Shown here: in pieces, positions 43,322 to 52,646 of the stretch
Position numbering within the stretch: the stretch's first letter is position 1
Layout: each line of letters begins with the position of its first letter
From: CAUZIZ01 sp965218775
GTDB lineage: Bacteria; Acidobacteriota; UBA6911; RPQK01; JAJDTT01
DNA length: 64,000 nucleotides
Assembly: GCA_965218775.1 (NCBI GenBank)
Contig: CBDCLS010000003.1
Location: forward strand, 1,116,001 to 1,180,000
Direction: 5' to 3'
Notes under the pieces: model-generated
Told to the model about the DNA's origin: nothing
Database searches by the model: none
The model's input: only the letters and a program-made list of their open reading frames with translations
Position numbers and translations under genes: made by a program

Positions 43322-43896
43322 GTCATCAAAACTGGCCGGCGTCCCATCCAGGTACGGCCCCGGAGCGCGTTCACGAGTTTGAGATAGTAGCATTCCGGGT
43401 TGGAGCCGCTTTGCTATGGACCGTCGAGCGGTGCCAAAGTCAGGGGAGAGCCTGCATCAAATGAATCCCGTAGAGTGCCAAAACTCCGCCGACCGGTATC
43501 GGATGCTGGTCAGATCCCGTGCCTCTCTTCTCTGATGGCCCGTCAGTCTGACCGGTCTGGAGGAATGGAATAGAATAGCCTTCATGAACTTGCCGTTGAA
43601 GTTTCAAACAAGTGGAACGATGCGCCGAGTCTTTGGGAGAAGAAGTCCATCGGTGGGAGCGCGAGACGGCGCAGCCCGACTCGGTTTTGCCCTTGCCCGC
43701 AACGCTGTCGGGACGGGGGCGCCTATGCGAGCGCCGGAGAGAATCGTCCGCCGCGGTCGCGCAAACGATATCCAGTAGGGCACAACCACTTGGACGTATG
43801 ACGCCTTAGCCGGACATCTGCTAGGACGACTTTGGAGAGAGGATTAGAAGGGCCGATGGGAGGCCCACGATCGTCTCAGATTTTGGGACTGGTTTC
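43322..43896. other. Non-coding stretch
   Basis: No gene supported. Several short frames at 43584-43809 contradict one another. A possible decayed ORF (EVHRWERE and LPLPATLSGRGRLCERRRE in one frame) is too weak to name. Confidence 0.35.
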
Positions 43897-44466
43897 ATGG
43901 CAACACCCAAGGAAAAAGGATTGCTCATCGGTTACGGCAGGACTGCAGACATATTTGCCTGGGGGGATAACCAGATACTTAAGCTGTTTCACGAGGATTT
44001 CAAGGTTGCCTCAATAAGGGAGGAAGCGAGGATCGGTCGGCTAGTTCGTGATACGGGCCTACCGGTTCCCGATGTTTGTGGAACAGTCGAGGATAGTGGA
44101 CGGCACGGAGTTATCTACGAGCGCGTGGACGGACCAACCATGTTGCAGCAGTTTTCAAAGGCACCCTGGACTCTCCACAGCTTGATGGGGGTGTTTGCTG
44201 ATCTTCAGGTCTCGATACATGAACACCGAGTGGCGGAGCTGCCATCACTACGAGAGAAAATGGCAGGGTCTATTGAAAATGCACCATCTGTGCCCGCTAA
44301 GATGAAAGAGTCCGCACTCAAACTCCTAGAGGGATGGCCCGACGATGATTTCCTCTGTCACGGCGATTTCCATCCCGACCAGATAAAAATGTCCAAACCC
44401 GGTCCAATTATCATCGACTGGATGACTGCGACCAAGGGCAGTCCAGCGGCCGATGTAGCGCAGAGT
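43897..44466 (+). pseudogene. Aminoglycoside-phosphotransferase-like kinase, 3'-truncated
   Basis: ATG 43897: LLIGYGRTADIFAWGDNQIL, KLFHEDFKVASIREEARIGR, VYERVDGPTM-like hinge, FLCHGDFHPDQIKMSKPGPI and IIDWMTATKGSPAADVAQSS. These are the APH-family nucleotide loop, catalytic loop HGDFHPDQ (Asp base; Asn replaced by Gln) and Asp of IIDW. At about 44466 homology stops and the DNA joins a sigma-54 activator fragment. The last 60-70 residues of the kinase are missing, although the frame stays open to 44592. Confidence 0.75.
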
Positions 44467-44902
44467 TCCCTCATCCTTCGTCTTGCTAGCCGAGCATTTT
44501 CTGGAGCAGGCCCGCCGTCGTTTTGGCCTTCCACGCCTGAAGCTCAAAAGCCGGGACGTGGGAGTTCTGCAGCACTACAACTGGCCGGGTAATGTCCGTG
44601 AACTGCAAAATGTCATTGAAAGAGCGGTCATCAGGGCTCAAGCGGGTTCTTTACAGTTCGACTTGCCTGGGAACTCAAACGATACGCGACTGGAGCCTGA
44701 TGAAGAGGGCCAACCCACAAGCCATCCTCGAGAGATTCTGAAATACAGCGAACTTAAGCGGCATGAGCGGGAGAATCTACTTGCGGCCCTGGAAAAAACC
44801 CGTTGGAGGATCTCCGGCCCAAACGGAGCCGCAAAGCTATTAGGACTCAAACCGACTACGCTGGCATCCAAGATCAGGGCCCTAAGATTGCGTGAGGATT
44901 AG
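44466..44902 (+). pseudogene. C-terminal fragment of a sigma-54-dependent (NtrC-type) activator
   Basis: Frame reading LLAEHFLEQARRRFGLPRLK, LKSRDVGVLQHYNWPGNVRE, LQNVIERAVIRA gives the end of the AAA+ domain (WPGNVREL signature). KYSELKRHERENLLAALEKT, RWRISGPNGAAKLLGLKPTT and LASKIRALRL form the Fis-type HTH. Sensor domain, Walker motifs and GAFTGA loop are absent. It is fused head to tail with the truncated kinase. It might still encode a 120-aa DNA-binding peptide from TTG 44483, but that is unlikely to be functional. Confidence 0.8.
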
Positions 44903-44917
44903 AGTCGAGACACAGAC

Positions 44918-45388
44918 ATGCAAGGTGTCAACCCAGCATTTGATGAACGAATGATGCGGCGCTGTATCGAGCTGGCCGCTTCTGCTAAGCAGTCCGGCAA
45001 CACCCCAGTAGGCTGTGCGATCACAATACAGGAGCGGATACTCGCGGAGGCGGAGGAGCAATCTCCTGCTGGCAGCAACCCCTTCGCCCACGCCGAGATT
45101 CTTGCCGTCGTGGCAGCGTTACAGACCGTTGGCAAGACAAAGCTGTTAGGGGCGACACTCTACACAACAAACGAACCCTGTTTCCTCTGCTCCTACGCGA
45201 TCCGTGAGACTCGGATCTCCCGCGTCGTCTTCGCGGTCAAGGCTCCAGGAGTCGGCGGGGCCACATCTGCCTATCCCATTCTGAAGGCCGCTGGAATCGA
45301 CGAATGGGGGTCACCGCCACAGATTGCGAAGGGCCTTCTAGCTGCCGAATACGTCAGCGATGCACGGCTAGCAAAGGAACACTCCTGA
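44918..45388 (+). CDS. Nucleoside deaminase (cytidine/deoxycytidylate deaminase superfamily)
   Basis: 156 aa, ATG 44918 (weak site). ELAASAKQSGNTPVGCAITI, FAHAEILAVVAALQ with the zinc-ligand/catalytic HAE, and NEPCFLCSYAIRETRISRVV with the PCxxC zinc ligands: the complete CDA catalytic centre. It resembles guanine- or CMP-type nucleoside deaminases or TadA-like enzymes; lacking further context I leave the substrate open. The PCFLCSYAI variant (PCxxCxxAI) fits purine/cytosine deaminases. Cytoplasmic. Confidence 0.88.
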   Translation: MQGVNPAFDERMMRRCIELAASAKQSGNTPVGCAITIQERILAEAEEQSPAGSNPFAHAEILAVVAALQTVGKTKLLGATLYTTNEPCFLCSYAIRETRISRVVFAVKAPGVGGATSAYPILKAAGIDEWGSPPQIAKGLLAAEYVSDARLAKEHS

Positions 45389-45509
45389 ACATCTTTTCCC
45401 GATCTGACCGGAACCGGCTGGCCAAACTAAGCGCGTGAACCCGCGGTGAGGGTCCGATTTCTGCCGGTCAGAAATGTGAATTCACTCTGAACTGAACGTC
45501 CGCTTCTAC

Positions 45510-45783
45510 AGGATTCTGAAAGTTCTCACTGAAGACAACGTCTACTTCAAACTTGGAGGTGCCAGTGCAGCTCGCCGCAGACAGCTCCCAGAGATCTCCT
45601 CGCCTCTTAGCCCGATTCTGTCCCTTAGTGCCGCCGTATTTCGAGGTAGCTCCCTTGTATCTGGCCCCTATCTGCCTGGTGTGTTTGTCTCTAACAGACC
45701 GATTAAGATCTAACGAATCAACAACTTGAGTCAGATTACTCGGAACTGATCTTCCATATTTCGACCCAGCGCAGGCATATTCA
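45510..45783. repeat. Dispersed repeat R, copy 1
   Basis: From aggattctgaaagttctc to gcgcaggcatattca. Nearly the same 275 bases are at 49189-49464 (same strand) and, inverted, at 63817-64000. The right edge is identical in each copy and joins a truncated gene: DapA-like here. Confidence 0.8.
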
Positions 45784-46108
45784 CGTCTTCCAATATCTCT
45801 ATAGCCACCTGTTCGGGGCGAGAGCCTTCGCCGACCTCTATGTCCTGGGCATTGCTCCGCGGATCGTCATGGACTTCTCCACAACCCTGGACCGGAGTGA
45901 CTATCCCAAGGCCGTAGAGATCATCCAGAAGTACGAGGAGCCCATTGCCGGGACCTTCCAACGCCTCGGCGGCCACGCCGCCTTCCGTGCCGCCCGGGAG
46001 CTTATTGGCCAGGCTGAATCACGGCAGGATCGCTTCCCCCTTAGAACGCTGGGCAAGACGGAGGTTAAGGAGATCGAAACCCTGCTCAACGGCCTAGATA
46101 TCCTCTAA
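45784..46108 (+). pseudogene. C-terminal fragment of a dihydrodipicolinate-synthase-family aldolase
   Basis: Beginning right after repeat R: FQYLYSHLFGARAFADLYVL, GIAPRIVMDFSTTLDRSDYP, KAVEIIQKYEEPIAGTFQRL, GGHAAFRAARELIGQAESRQ, ending LNGLDIL. This is the last third of a DapA-like TIM-barrel enzyme; the Schiff-base lysine and active-site motifs are lost. An in-frame ATG at 45869 is incidental. Confidence 0.65.
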
Positions 46109-46548
46109 GACAGTTCGAGACATCCTCCAGGAGAAGAGGCTGGGACCCTTGAACAACATGGGAACCGGGATGATCCCAGTCTATAAGGGGGTCGAGGAAC
46201 TGTGATCCCGGGACCAGTGTAACCCAAGAATTGACTGAAGCTACTGAAAGGCTAGGACTTAAGGCAAGTTCCCTACTTGGAACCCGCTCGATGTCAGGGT
46301 TCTCTTGTAGTCTAAACGTGCGTTTTTGTTTCTTGCGAGGCTGAGCAAGGACAAAACCTTTGGAGGGTGGGATCGTAATATCCCACTACGACCCCACCTG
46401 GTTCCCTCCGGAATCAGGTGCGATTGGCCGAAGGGTCTCCACTTTGCAGGTGCCATTCTGGCACCAGGCGCTGACGTGGTCAATCGCTCCCTCCTAATAA
46501 TCAAGGGAAAGCTAGGGTGGCCGAAGTGCCCCCTGGGAGGAAAAGCAC
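46109..46548. other. Non-coding stretch
   Basis: No supported gene. GC hairpins occur (gggtgggatcg..atcccac near 46364-46385, and a ggtgcc-rich palindrome near 46448-46466), possibly regulatory for the downstream small-gene cluster. Confidence 0.35.
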
Positions 46549-46863
46549 ATGGTTAAACCAGTGCAATTGAGAGAGAAACAGGGCAAGGCTCAGGTAGAGA
46601 TCAAGGCTGATGAAGAGAAACTTTTCGGAGTTTACTCGACGTTGGCCCAGATCGCCCACACGCCGGAGGAGTTCATGCTCGACTTCCTCCACATAGTGCC
46701 AAACAGCGAATTAGGAAAGCTGATGGCTCGGGTGATAGTAAGTCCCGGTCATGCCAAGCGTCTGTTGAAGGCGTTGGGAAAGAACATCAGGAAGTACGAG
46801 GAGAACTTCGGGACTATTCAGGAGCCACAGCAGCCGGAGCCGGAGATCGGCTTTGTGCAGTAA
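46549..46863 (+). CDS. DUF3467-family protein
   Basis: 104 aa, ATG with ggagg about nine bases upstream. VEIKADEEKLFGVYSTLAQI, AHTPEEFMLDFLHIVPN, GKLMARVIVSPGHAKRLLKA and LGKNIRKYEENFG are the conserved blocks of DUF3467, small cytoplasmic proteins of unknown function. First of three small genes in tandem (17-base spacing to the next). Confidence 0.88.
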   Translation: MVKPVQLREKQGKAQVEIKADEEKLFGVYSTLAQIAHTPEEFMLDFLHIVPNSELGKLMARVIVSPGHAKRLLKALGKNIRKYEENFGTIQEPQQPEPEIGFVQ

Positions 46864-46880
46864 GCAATGGAGAGAAGAAA

Positions 46881-47117
46881 ATGCCGAAGAAAGATAACTT
46901 CAATGTTGTGCCGCACGAGGATGGCTGGGCCGTGAGGAGGGAGGCATCGAAACGAGTCAGTTCGCTTCACCCGACACAAGGTGATGCGATCGATCGTGCC
47001 CGAGACCAGGCCATTAGAGAAGAGGGAGAGGTGGTAATTCACCGCCCGGATGGCCGGATCCGCGACAAGGACAGTTACGGGCCCGACCCACATCCACCAA
47101 AGGATGAAAAACACTGA
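46881..47117 (+). CDS. DUF2188-family protein
   Basis: 78 aa, ATG 46881 with GGAGAG upstream. NFNVVPHEDGWAVRREASKR, THPTQGDAI-like center and REEGEVVIHRPDGRIRDKDS YG-type end are the pattern of DUF2188, very short beta-rich proteins of unknown function common in plasmids and chromosomes. Between the DUF3467 gene and another small ORF; cotranscription likely. Confidence 0.85.
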   Translation: MPKKDNFNVVPHEDGWAVRREASKRVSSLHPTQGDAIDRARDQAIREEGEVVIHRPDGRIRDKDSYGPDPHPPKDEKH

Positions 47118-47181
47118 AGTGTGTGGCGACGCCAGGAGCAGGAGGCGTCGCTACGCCGTCTCCGAAGAGGGTGATAGGGAA

Positions 47182-47409
47182 ATGTTCGATGTATCTTTTG
47201 AAAGCAACGGCCGGCGGGTGAACCCCAGTCAGTTCGGAAACGAGTTAGAAAAACTGATCTTGCAACAGGTCGAGCAGTCCATCAGCAACCACTCCTCCTC
47301 AAGCCCAGCGTTTGGGTCCCGTAGCTCGCCCCTACCCCGCGTGCCATTCAGCGAATCCGTTGATCTGCTACGGGGAGTCATGATGCGGTGCGAGGGGCAG
47401 CCAAGCTGA
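47182..47409 (+). CDS. Small hypothetical protein
   Basis: 75 aa from ATG 47182 (MFDVSFESNGRRVNPSQFGN, ELEKLILQQVEQSISNHSSS); a longer frame reaches 47050 but overlaps the DUF2188 gene. Predicted beta-alpha start followed by a disordered Ser-rich tail. No family named with certainty. A rho-independent terminator follows directly, supporting a three-gene transcription unit. Confidence 0.5.
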   Translation: MFDVSFESNGRRVNPSQFGNELEKLILQQVEQSISNHSSSSPAFGSRSSPLPRVPFSESVDLLRGVMMRCEGQPS

Positions 47410-47413
47410 CCAG

Positions 47414-47440
47414 AGGGCAGGGAGCCTACTTCCCTGCCCT
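47414..47440 (+). terminator. Rho-independent terminator
   Basis: Stem agggcaggga / tccctgccct with a 7-base loop, then ttt(g)t. Five bases after the stop of the small gene; ends the DUF3467 unit. Confidence 0.75.
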
Positions 47441-47519
47441 TTGTGCTCTTCGGCTTCCCTTTTCCCTTCGCAAGCGCTAACCTCTGAACAATCCTCATAG
47501 AGGTGAGAGAGGCATCAGG

Positions 47520-48104
47520 ATGAAAAAAAGGTCTTGCCTGGCCCGCGGTTTGGCCCGAATCTGGGTTAGTGCTGCTATTGCTACGGGTCTGGTGTGGAAT
47601 CCATGTGCAGCACCCGCCTCCGGGGCAGGCTCGCCCGCTCAGGTCATCGAATCAGTAAGTTCCGCGATCTCGGAAGGCGACTTTGCCATTCTGGTTGGAC
47701 TCGTCGATCCTATCGATCACCCTCGAGTCGTTGCCCACTCGCTCGCCACGAACCAGGGACTGGCCGCTAGCTTCGAAAAGACGGGTCAGTTCGAAGCCCT
47801 CCTAGACAAGCATGGGCTGCGTCCCCTGCTGGACCCCGAGGGACCCTACGCGGCGGGTGTCGACGAGACGCGGCAGTTCTTCGAGGGAAAGGCTACCTCA
47901 GCCATACTTGCCGAGCTCTACGAGTTCACGAACAGTGCCGGTGGCGGGGAGTGGCTTCATTTGCTCATCTTACCCGCCGGCGAGTACACGAATCTGCGAA
48001 TCAAAGATGAGCGCGGCGACTGCACGATCGAAGGCGAAGAGGTCCGATTCGTTCGTAGAGAAGGATCTTGGTATCTGGATCTGGATTACCCGGAGGACAA
48101 CTGA
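47520..48104 (+). CDS. Secreted hypothetical protein (SnoaL/NTF2-like?)
   Basis: 194 aa, ATG 47520 with gaggtgagagagg upstream. Signal peptide KKRSCLARGLARIWVSAAIA TG-type with AxA cleavage around residue 35. The mature part begins SPAQVIESVSSAISEGDFAI, and ends DCTIEGEEVRFVRREGSWYL D: an initial helix with a small-domain acidic start and a final W-Y-L strand, as in NTF2-like secreted proteins. No catalytic residues seen. Function unknown. Confidence 0.6.
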   Translation: MKKRSCLARGLARIWVSAAIATGLVWNPCAAPASGAGSPAQVIESVSSAISEGDFAILVGLVDPIDHPRVVAHSLATNQGLAASFEKTGQFEALLDKHGLRPLLDPEGPYAAGVDETRQFFEGKATSAILAELYEFTNSAGGGEWLHLLILPAGEYTNLRIKDERGDCTIEGEEVRFVRREGSWYLDLDYPEDN

Positions 48105-48344
48105 GAGGAATGAGCGACTCACTACGCAGTTGTCAGCAGTCGCCAATCTGTATTGCATTTTCTTGTCAACCTTTGGTTGAACGAACCAAATTCGGGCTTT
48201 ACCCGGGGAACTCAGAGCCTTAGAAACAGTCCGAGCGGCCGGTCTCGGGCATAGCCTCCAGCACCCGCCCGTAGAATGCGGCATAGACGCCCCGCCGCTG
48301 CTGCCTCCCTCGGCGCATCCAATCGCTCATGGTCTGCCTCGGCC

Positions 48345-48752
48345 CTAGCTCACCGCCGCCTCAGCCCCTGCCGTCGCCACCGCGTGATCGTCCTCAACCG
48401 TGCTGCCGGACACGCCGATCGCGCCGACGATCTCGCCAGCGCTGTTCTTGATCGGCACCCCGCCTGGAAAGGTGATCAGACCATCGTTCGAATGCTCGAT
48501 GTTGTACAGCGAACCGCCAGGCTGCGACAGCGTGCCGATCGCGCCGGTGTCCATGTCAAACATCCGCGCCGTGCGGGCCTTCTTGATTGCGATGTCGATC
48601 GATCCTAGCCACGCGCCATCCATTCGCGCGAATGCCTTTAGATTCGTCCCAGCATCGACAACCGCAATATTCATCTTCACACTGAGTTCATCGGACCTCT
48701 TGCGGGCCGCATCGACCGCCGCCCGTGCCTGCTGCATCGTGATGTCACTCAT
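48345..48752 (-). CDS. GlcG/HbpS-family heme-binding-like protein (DUF336)
   Basis: 135 aa, ATG 48752. MTMQQA-like start (MSDITMQQARAAVDAARKRS), MNIAVVDAGTNLKAFARMDG, AWLGSIDIAIKKARTARMFD, GLITFPGGVPIKNSAGEIVG and AIGVSGSTVEDDHAVA: the full GlcG/HbpS alpha-beta fold with the GG(V/I)P and GVSG motifs. Some members bind heme; others accompany glycolate or diol operons. Monocistronic here with a divergent repeat R copy some 440 bases away. Confidence 0.9.
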   Translation of the reverse strand: MSDITMQQARAAVDAARKRSDELSVKMNIAVVDAGTNLKAFARMDGAWLGSIDIAIKKARTARMFDMDTGAIGTLSQPGGSLYNIEHSNDGLITFPGGVPIKNSAGEIVGAIGVSGSTVEDDHAVATAGAEAAVS

Positions 48753-49188
48753 AACGTTAAACTCCTCCCACTAATGGTCCTCTCCTAATCAATCTTAACC
48801 GACACTCCTCATATCAACTTCGGATCTGAGTTCTTCTGACCCCCCCGTCATGAAGGATCAAAATCTATCAGCTCTCCAACCCTTGAGTCAACGCCACAGC
48901 GCGGAAGGTGTTGGGGGCCTGGGTTAAGACCCTCTGGTGGACCCTTAGAATCTGTACTCCAACAGATGAGTGGCGTGGAGTCGGAGATAACTAACGGTTC
49001 ATGAGGTACTTGTAAGTATTTTCGAGGCGAGAATAGAAGGGCATTACAAGGGGATTCAGGTACCATTAGGAGGCAGAAAGGACGAGGATGGCTCAGCAAA
49101 GTGACGGCATTGGGGGATGATTCTGAGCCAGCAGCAGCGGCCCTTCCGCGATCAGTCTGTTGACGGAGGTTATCCTGGGTTGAGAACC
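48753..49188. other. Non-coding stretch
   Basis: Upstream region of the GlcG-like gene. Only short spurious frames; a run of seven C at 48840-48846. Ends at repeat R copy 2. Confidence 0.35.
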
Positions 49189-49464
49189 AGGATTCTGAAA
49201 GTTCTCACTGAAGATAACGTCTACTTCAAACTTGGAGGTGCCAGTGCAGCTCGCCGCAGACAGCTCCCAGAAATCTCCTCGCCTCTTAGCCCGATTCTGT
49301 CCTTTAGTGTCGCAGTATTTCGAGGTAGCTCCCTTGTATCTGGCCCCTATCTGCCTGGTGTCTTTGTCTCTCTCCAGGACGTTAAGATCTAATGAAATCA
49401 GTAACTTGAATGCAGATTACTTGGAACTAATCTTCCATATTTCGACCTGGCGCAGGCATATTCA
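49189..49464. repeat. Dispersed repeat R, copy 2
   Basis: About 90 percent identical to 45510-45783. Its right edge joins a 5'-truncated flavoprotein gene. Confidence 0.8.
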
Positions 49465-50422
49465 GGTGTTGGTGTTTGGCAGGCTCGTACTGCGCGTCAA
49501 ACGTCGTGAGGACGACGGCTACCTCTCGTCACCCTATTTCCGAAAGCTGGGAATTCGCTGTGGGGCGCGTCCGGTCAGCCACTTCTTTAGCTCTGAGTTC
49601 TGCCGTCGGATCATACGCCCGATGAGCATTCGAATGAACGGTGCAGAACCCGATGAGATTTATATGGGTACATTGGGATCCAACATCCGAATGGTGCTCG
49701 ACAGCTTCGATCAACTACAAGAAGGTGTGCGGCCGGTGTTGGAGTCGTTTGCTCGTGGGGTGAAGGTCCACCTGGGGATGCAGGTGCAATCCCTGGTGGC
49801 CGACCGGGGACGAATCAAGGCTATGCGAGTGGTTCACAAAGACGGGCGGATTGAAGACCTGGGTTGTGCGGGTGCCATCCTCGCAACACCGGCGCCGATC
49901 GCGGCCCGCCTGTTGCAGGACATCGCTCCGGCACTGGCTCAAGAACTGAAGACGGTCGCCTACTATCCGGTGATGTTGGTTGTGGCAGAGTATGATCGGG
50001 AGATCTTCTCCTCTCAGGTGAGGGCACTGGTCTTTGACGAAGGCGAACCCATTAGCAACGCTGGCGCATACGGGATCGACGACCTGAATCTTGTCCGCTA
50101 CACCTTTAGCGGCCGGGCTGCCCGGCTGCTTTTGCAGGACTCGGTCGAGGTCGAAGACCTGCTGCAACGCGGAGAAGAGGTGCTCAATCGCCACATCACC
50201 GTGAACAAGAACTGGCGCAAGGCCTACGTCACTCGGCACTTTGAGCTGGGCCTATGCGCCTATTCTCCGATTCAGGCTGCCTTTCTGGACCGATTGAGAG
50301 ACTCGTCAAGGGAAGTCAAGAGGTTGGGACTGACGGGGGACTATATCGAAGGAGCGTCCATCGAGGCCTGCTTCCGCGCCGCCCGTTCCTGTGCCGAACG
50401 AGCAGTCCAGGAGGAGGGATAG
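49465..50422 (+). pseudogene. 5'-truncated FAD-dependent amine-oxidase/protoporphyrinogen-oxidase-like gene
   Basis: After repeat R the frame reads GRLVLRVKRREDDGYLSSPY, FRKLGIRCGARPVSHFFSSE, VKVHLGMQVQSLVADRGRIK, AILATPAPIAARLL and, at the end, LTGDYIEGASIEACFRAARS CAERAV, the C-terminal FAD motif. The N-terminal dinucleotide-binding GxGxxG domain (about 130 residues) is missing. The open frame back to 49232 runs through the repeat and is not native. So the flavoenzyme cannot bind FAD properly. Confidence 0.75.
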
Positions 50423-50480
50423 CCCAGGGAGTCTTCCAATGGTTAGGAGCGTCACCGGACCCCGGCAAAAACCGAGGCTG

Positions 50481-51335
50481 TCACTTCAACACGAAATCCT
50501 CATCGCCAAACCCAGGATTGAGTCTCACGTTCGTGTAAGAATACGATTCATAAAGTTCGTCAGACCAATCGAAGGCCCGGATTCTCAAGGGTAGCCTCGA
50601 CTCCTTGTCGACAGCAGCCTCGACGCGGTAAGCGTAGTATTTGGGTATTCGCAACCTCTTCCCTGCTTCGAGATCGAAGAAATCACGGACGTTTTCATTA
50701 TTGTGAACGATCACATAGGGATGGATCTCGAACCTCTCAGCTATCGACCAAATCGTATCTCCCATTTTGACTGTATAGCTACGAGTCCGTTGGTTGGGGA
50801 AGGTTCCTTCGATGACCCAGACTGGCCTCCCGTCCATGACACTCTCTTCCTTTGGCCGTAGACGGAATTCGGGGTCTTGCTTTCCTTTGCCCAATTCCTT
50901 CAGCATGAAATCAATGAGGTTTCCGATCCCAATGTTGCTGATTGTCTGGTGCTGATCCTCCAAGACTCGGGGGGAACGTATCTCGAACTTCTCCGGGGCG
51001 AAAAGGCGCTTGAACCAGGACTCAGCGCGCAAGTAGAATTCGGTCGGATTTCGATGCTTCTGGTACACCACCCGTCGACCGGTGAACGGGCCCACAATCC
51101 ACTCCAGATAGACGTCGAAGGGTTTCCGGAAACGAAGCAGAGTGATTCCTTCCTCACTCAGTTGAGAATCGATACGCTCGATCGTCTTGAGGACCGCTTC
51201 GTAGTCGCTAACCTGTTGGTAGTGATCCTTCATCGACGAGAGTATACGCTCGACATCGACTGCCTCGAGCCGTAGCCCCCCAGCCAGAGCAAGCACGGCT
51301 CCCAGTATGGCCTTCGTGAACATTGAACGACTCAT
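50481..51335 (-). CDS. Secreted DUF1571-type protein with embedded LysM domain
   Basis: 284 aa from ATG 51335 (MSRSMFTKAILGAVLALAGG, signal peptide); the frame is open to 51422. The LolA-like fold is seen in MKDHYQQVSDYEAVLKTIER, LRFRKPFDVYLEWIVGPFTG, RRVVYQKHRNPTEFYLRAES and, at the end, RIRAFDWSDELYESYSYTNV. Between these halves, SYTVKMGDTIWSIAERFEIH and VIVHNNENVRDFFDLEAGKR LRIP form a LysM domain. Predicted periplasmic, possibly peptidoglycan-associated lipid or lipoprotein carrier; an inference. Confidence 0.75.
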   Translation of the reverse strand: MSRSMFTKAILGAVLALAGGLRLEAVDVERILSSMKDHYQQVSDYEAVLKTIERIDSQLSEEGITLLRFRKPFDVYLEWIVGPFTGRRVVYQKHRNPTEFYLRAESWFKRLFAPEKFEIRSPRVLEDQHQTISNIGIGNLIDFMLKELGKGKQDPEFRLRPKEESVMDGRPVWVIEGTFPNQRTRSYTVKMGDTIWSIAERFEIHPYVIVHNNENVRDFFDLEAGKRLRIPKYYAYRVEAAVDKESRLPLRIRAFDWSDELYESYSYTNVRLNPGFGDEDFVLK

Positions 51336-51700
51336 TCTCACTAGGGTTTTCCGGCCAAGAGCAGGTCCGCTGTCGTGTGTTTCTTTCGGGACGCCCTGGC
51401 TAGGGCTGCATGTACTCGCCATGGAAAAAGAGGTGGCCTATCGAACAAGCACACCAGGCGAAGCACCGCGGCTTTCACCAGCACCAGTCGCCATCAGCCT
51501 TTAACAATCGCAAGCCTGGTCTTCAGAGTCAACGATATTCCACCGCGCTATGCTGATCTCCCACGGTGTTTAGACGAGGTGGAAAGCGTGTTAGTGTAAG
51601 TTCTGAAACTAACGGGCCGACGCTCGACATTACGTGTTAATTCAGTTGTCCTAAGTATAAGGACAATAGATAGGAGACTCTAAGTTGGAAAGGAGTCTAC
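51336..51700. other. Non-coding stretch
   Basis: Between the DUF1571 gene and the dioxygenase remnant. AT-richer than its surroundings around 51600-51680 (ggaccgac..taagtataaggacaatag). No gene supported. Confidence 0.35.
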
Positions 51701-52042
51701 ATGCCACGTGAAAAGGAACAGCCGTTCCGCAGCTTAATTCTGGCGAGCCCCCTAGAACCAACCACCAGGAAGCGCTATGCCGTGTTCTCGACGGAACTCC
51801 CTCTGCGTCTCTGCATAGGCCTTTGGCTCACAGATCTACCCCATGCTGGAATGGGGAACTTCATCTACATGCCGGGCAGTCATCGGAACCAGGATTTCGA
51901 GCAGTACTACACCCACGAGAGCGTCCCGGGGGAAGTCCCGCTTGTGGTTCCCGCCGGAACCATGACGGTGATGCACTGCGGGACCTGGCATCGAGTCGAC
52001 GTCAACAAGACGGACGTGATCCGAAAGAACATTTTCGTGAGT

Positions 52043-52646
52043 CATAACGTCCCCGCAGAGCGGGGAGCTTGGCGGTTGTGAGCCGCCCCAAGGGCGGCCA
52101 ATCTTTACTCGTTAGAACAAGCCGTCGTCCTTACCGTCGAGGTGATCTTGATGTCGGATGTATTTGCGAATCTGCTTCTCTTCGAATCCAACCGTCGAGA
52201 CCGCATAGCCGCGCGCCCACAACTTTTCGCCGTTGAAGTTGCGCTTCCTGCCCCCAAATTGGCGTGCCACCGCAATCGCGCTTTTCCCCTTGAGGTAGCC
52301 GATCACCTGAGCCACCGAATACTTCGGCGGGACCTGGATCAACATATGCACATGGTCTACTACCATGTGTCCTTCCAGGATGGTGCTCTCCCTTTGCCTC
52401 GCCAATTCTCGCAAGACCGGGCCCAGAAACTCTCGAATCTTTCCGTACAGCACTTTCCTTCTCCCTTTGGGGACAAACACGATATGGTATTTGCAGTCCC
52501 ATCGGGTATGGCTTAAGCTCTCATATGACATGCTTTATGCCTCCTTTGTGGGTACCGCCAAGCCCCAAAGGAGGCATCCTATTACTGAATCTAAATGTCA
52601 AACCTGGAAAGTCTCACTGGTCAAACCAGTGGCTTACCTGTCTTCG
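52043..52646 (-). mobile_element. IS200/IS605-family element
   Basis: About 600 bp. One end has hairpins ccccgc-aga-gcgggg (52051-52065) and gccgccc-caa-gggcggc (52083-52099). The other has the long hairpin gcctcctttg..caaaggaggc (52540-52575) and cactgg-tcaaa-ccagtg. Such subterminal stem-loops are the substrate of TnpA. Insertion follows a gagt/tac junction inside the PhyH gene, with no target duplication as expected. Confidence 0.85.
52112..52531 (-). CDS. tnpA: IS200-family Y1 transposase TnpA
   Basis: 139 aa, ATG 52531. HTRWDCKYHIVFVPKGRRKV, then EGHMVVDHVHMLIQVPPKYS with the HUH (HVH) metal motif, YLKGKSAIAVARQFGGRKRN F, WARGYAVSTVGFEEKQIRKY with the catalytic Tyr near the end. Full length for the family. 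The gene is intact and flanked by both hairpin ends, so the element may be active. It catalyses single-strand peel-and-paste transposition. Confidence 0.95.
   Translation of the reverse strand: MSYESLSHTRWDCKYHIVFVPKGRRKVLYGKIREFLGPVLRELARQRESTILEGHMVVDHVHMLIQVPPKYSVAQVIGYLKGKSAIAVARQFGGRKRNFNGEKLWARGYAVSTVGFEEKQIRKYIRHQDHLDGKDDGLF

Noticed and set aside
43584..43809. Two small overlapping plus-strand ORFs
   Set aside because: Compete in different frames, lack ribosome sites and family motifs.
45869..46108. Independent 79-aa gene
   Set aside because: Homology extends upstream of its ATG to the edge of repeat R, so it is a fragment of a DapA-like gene.
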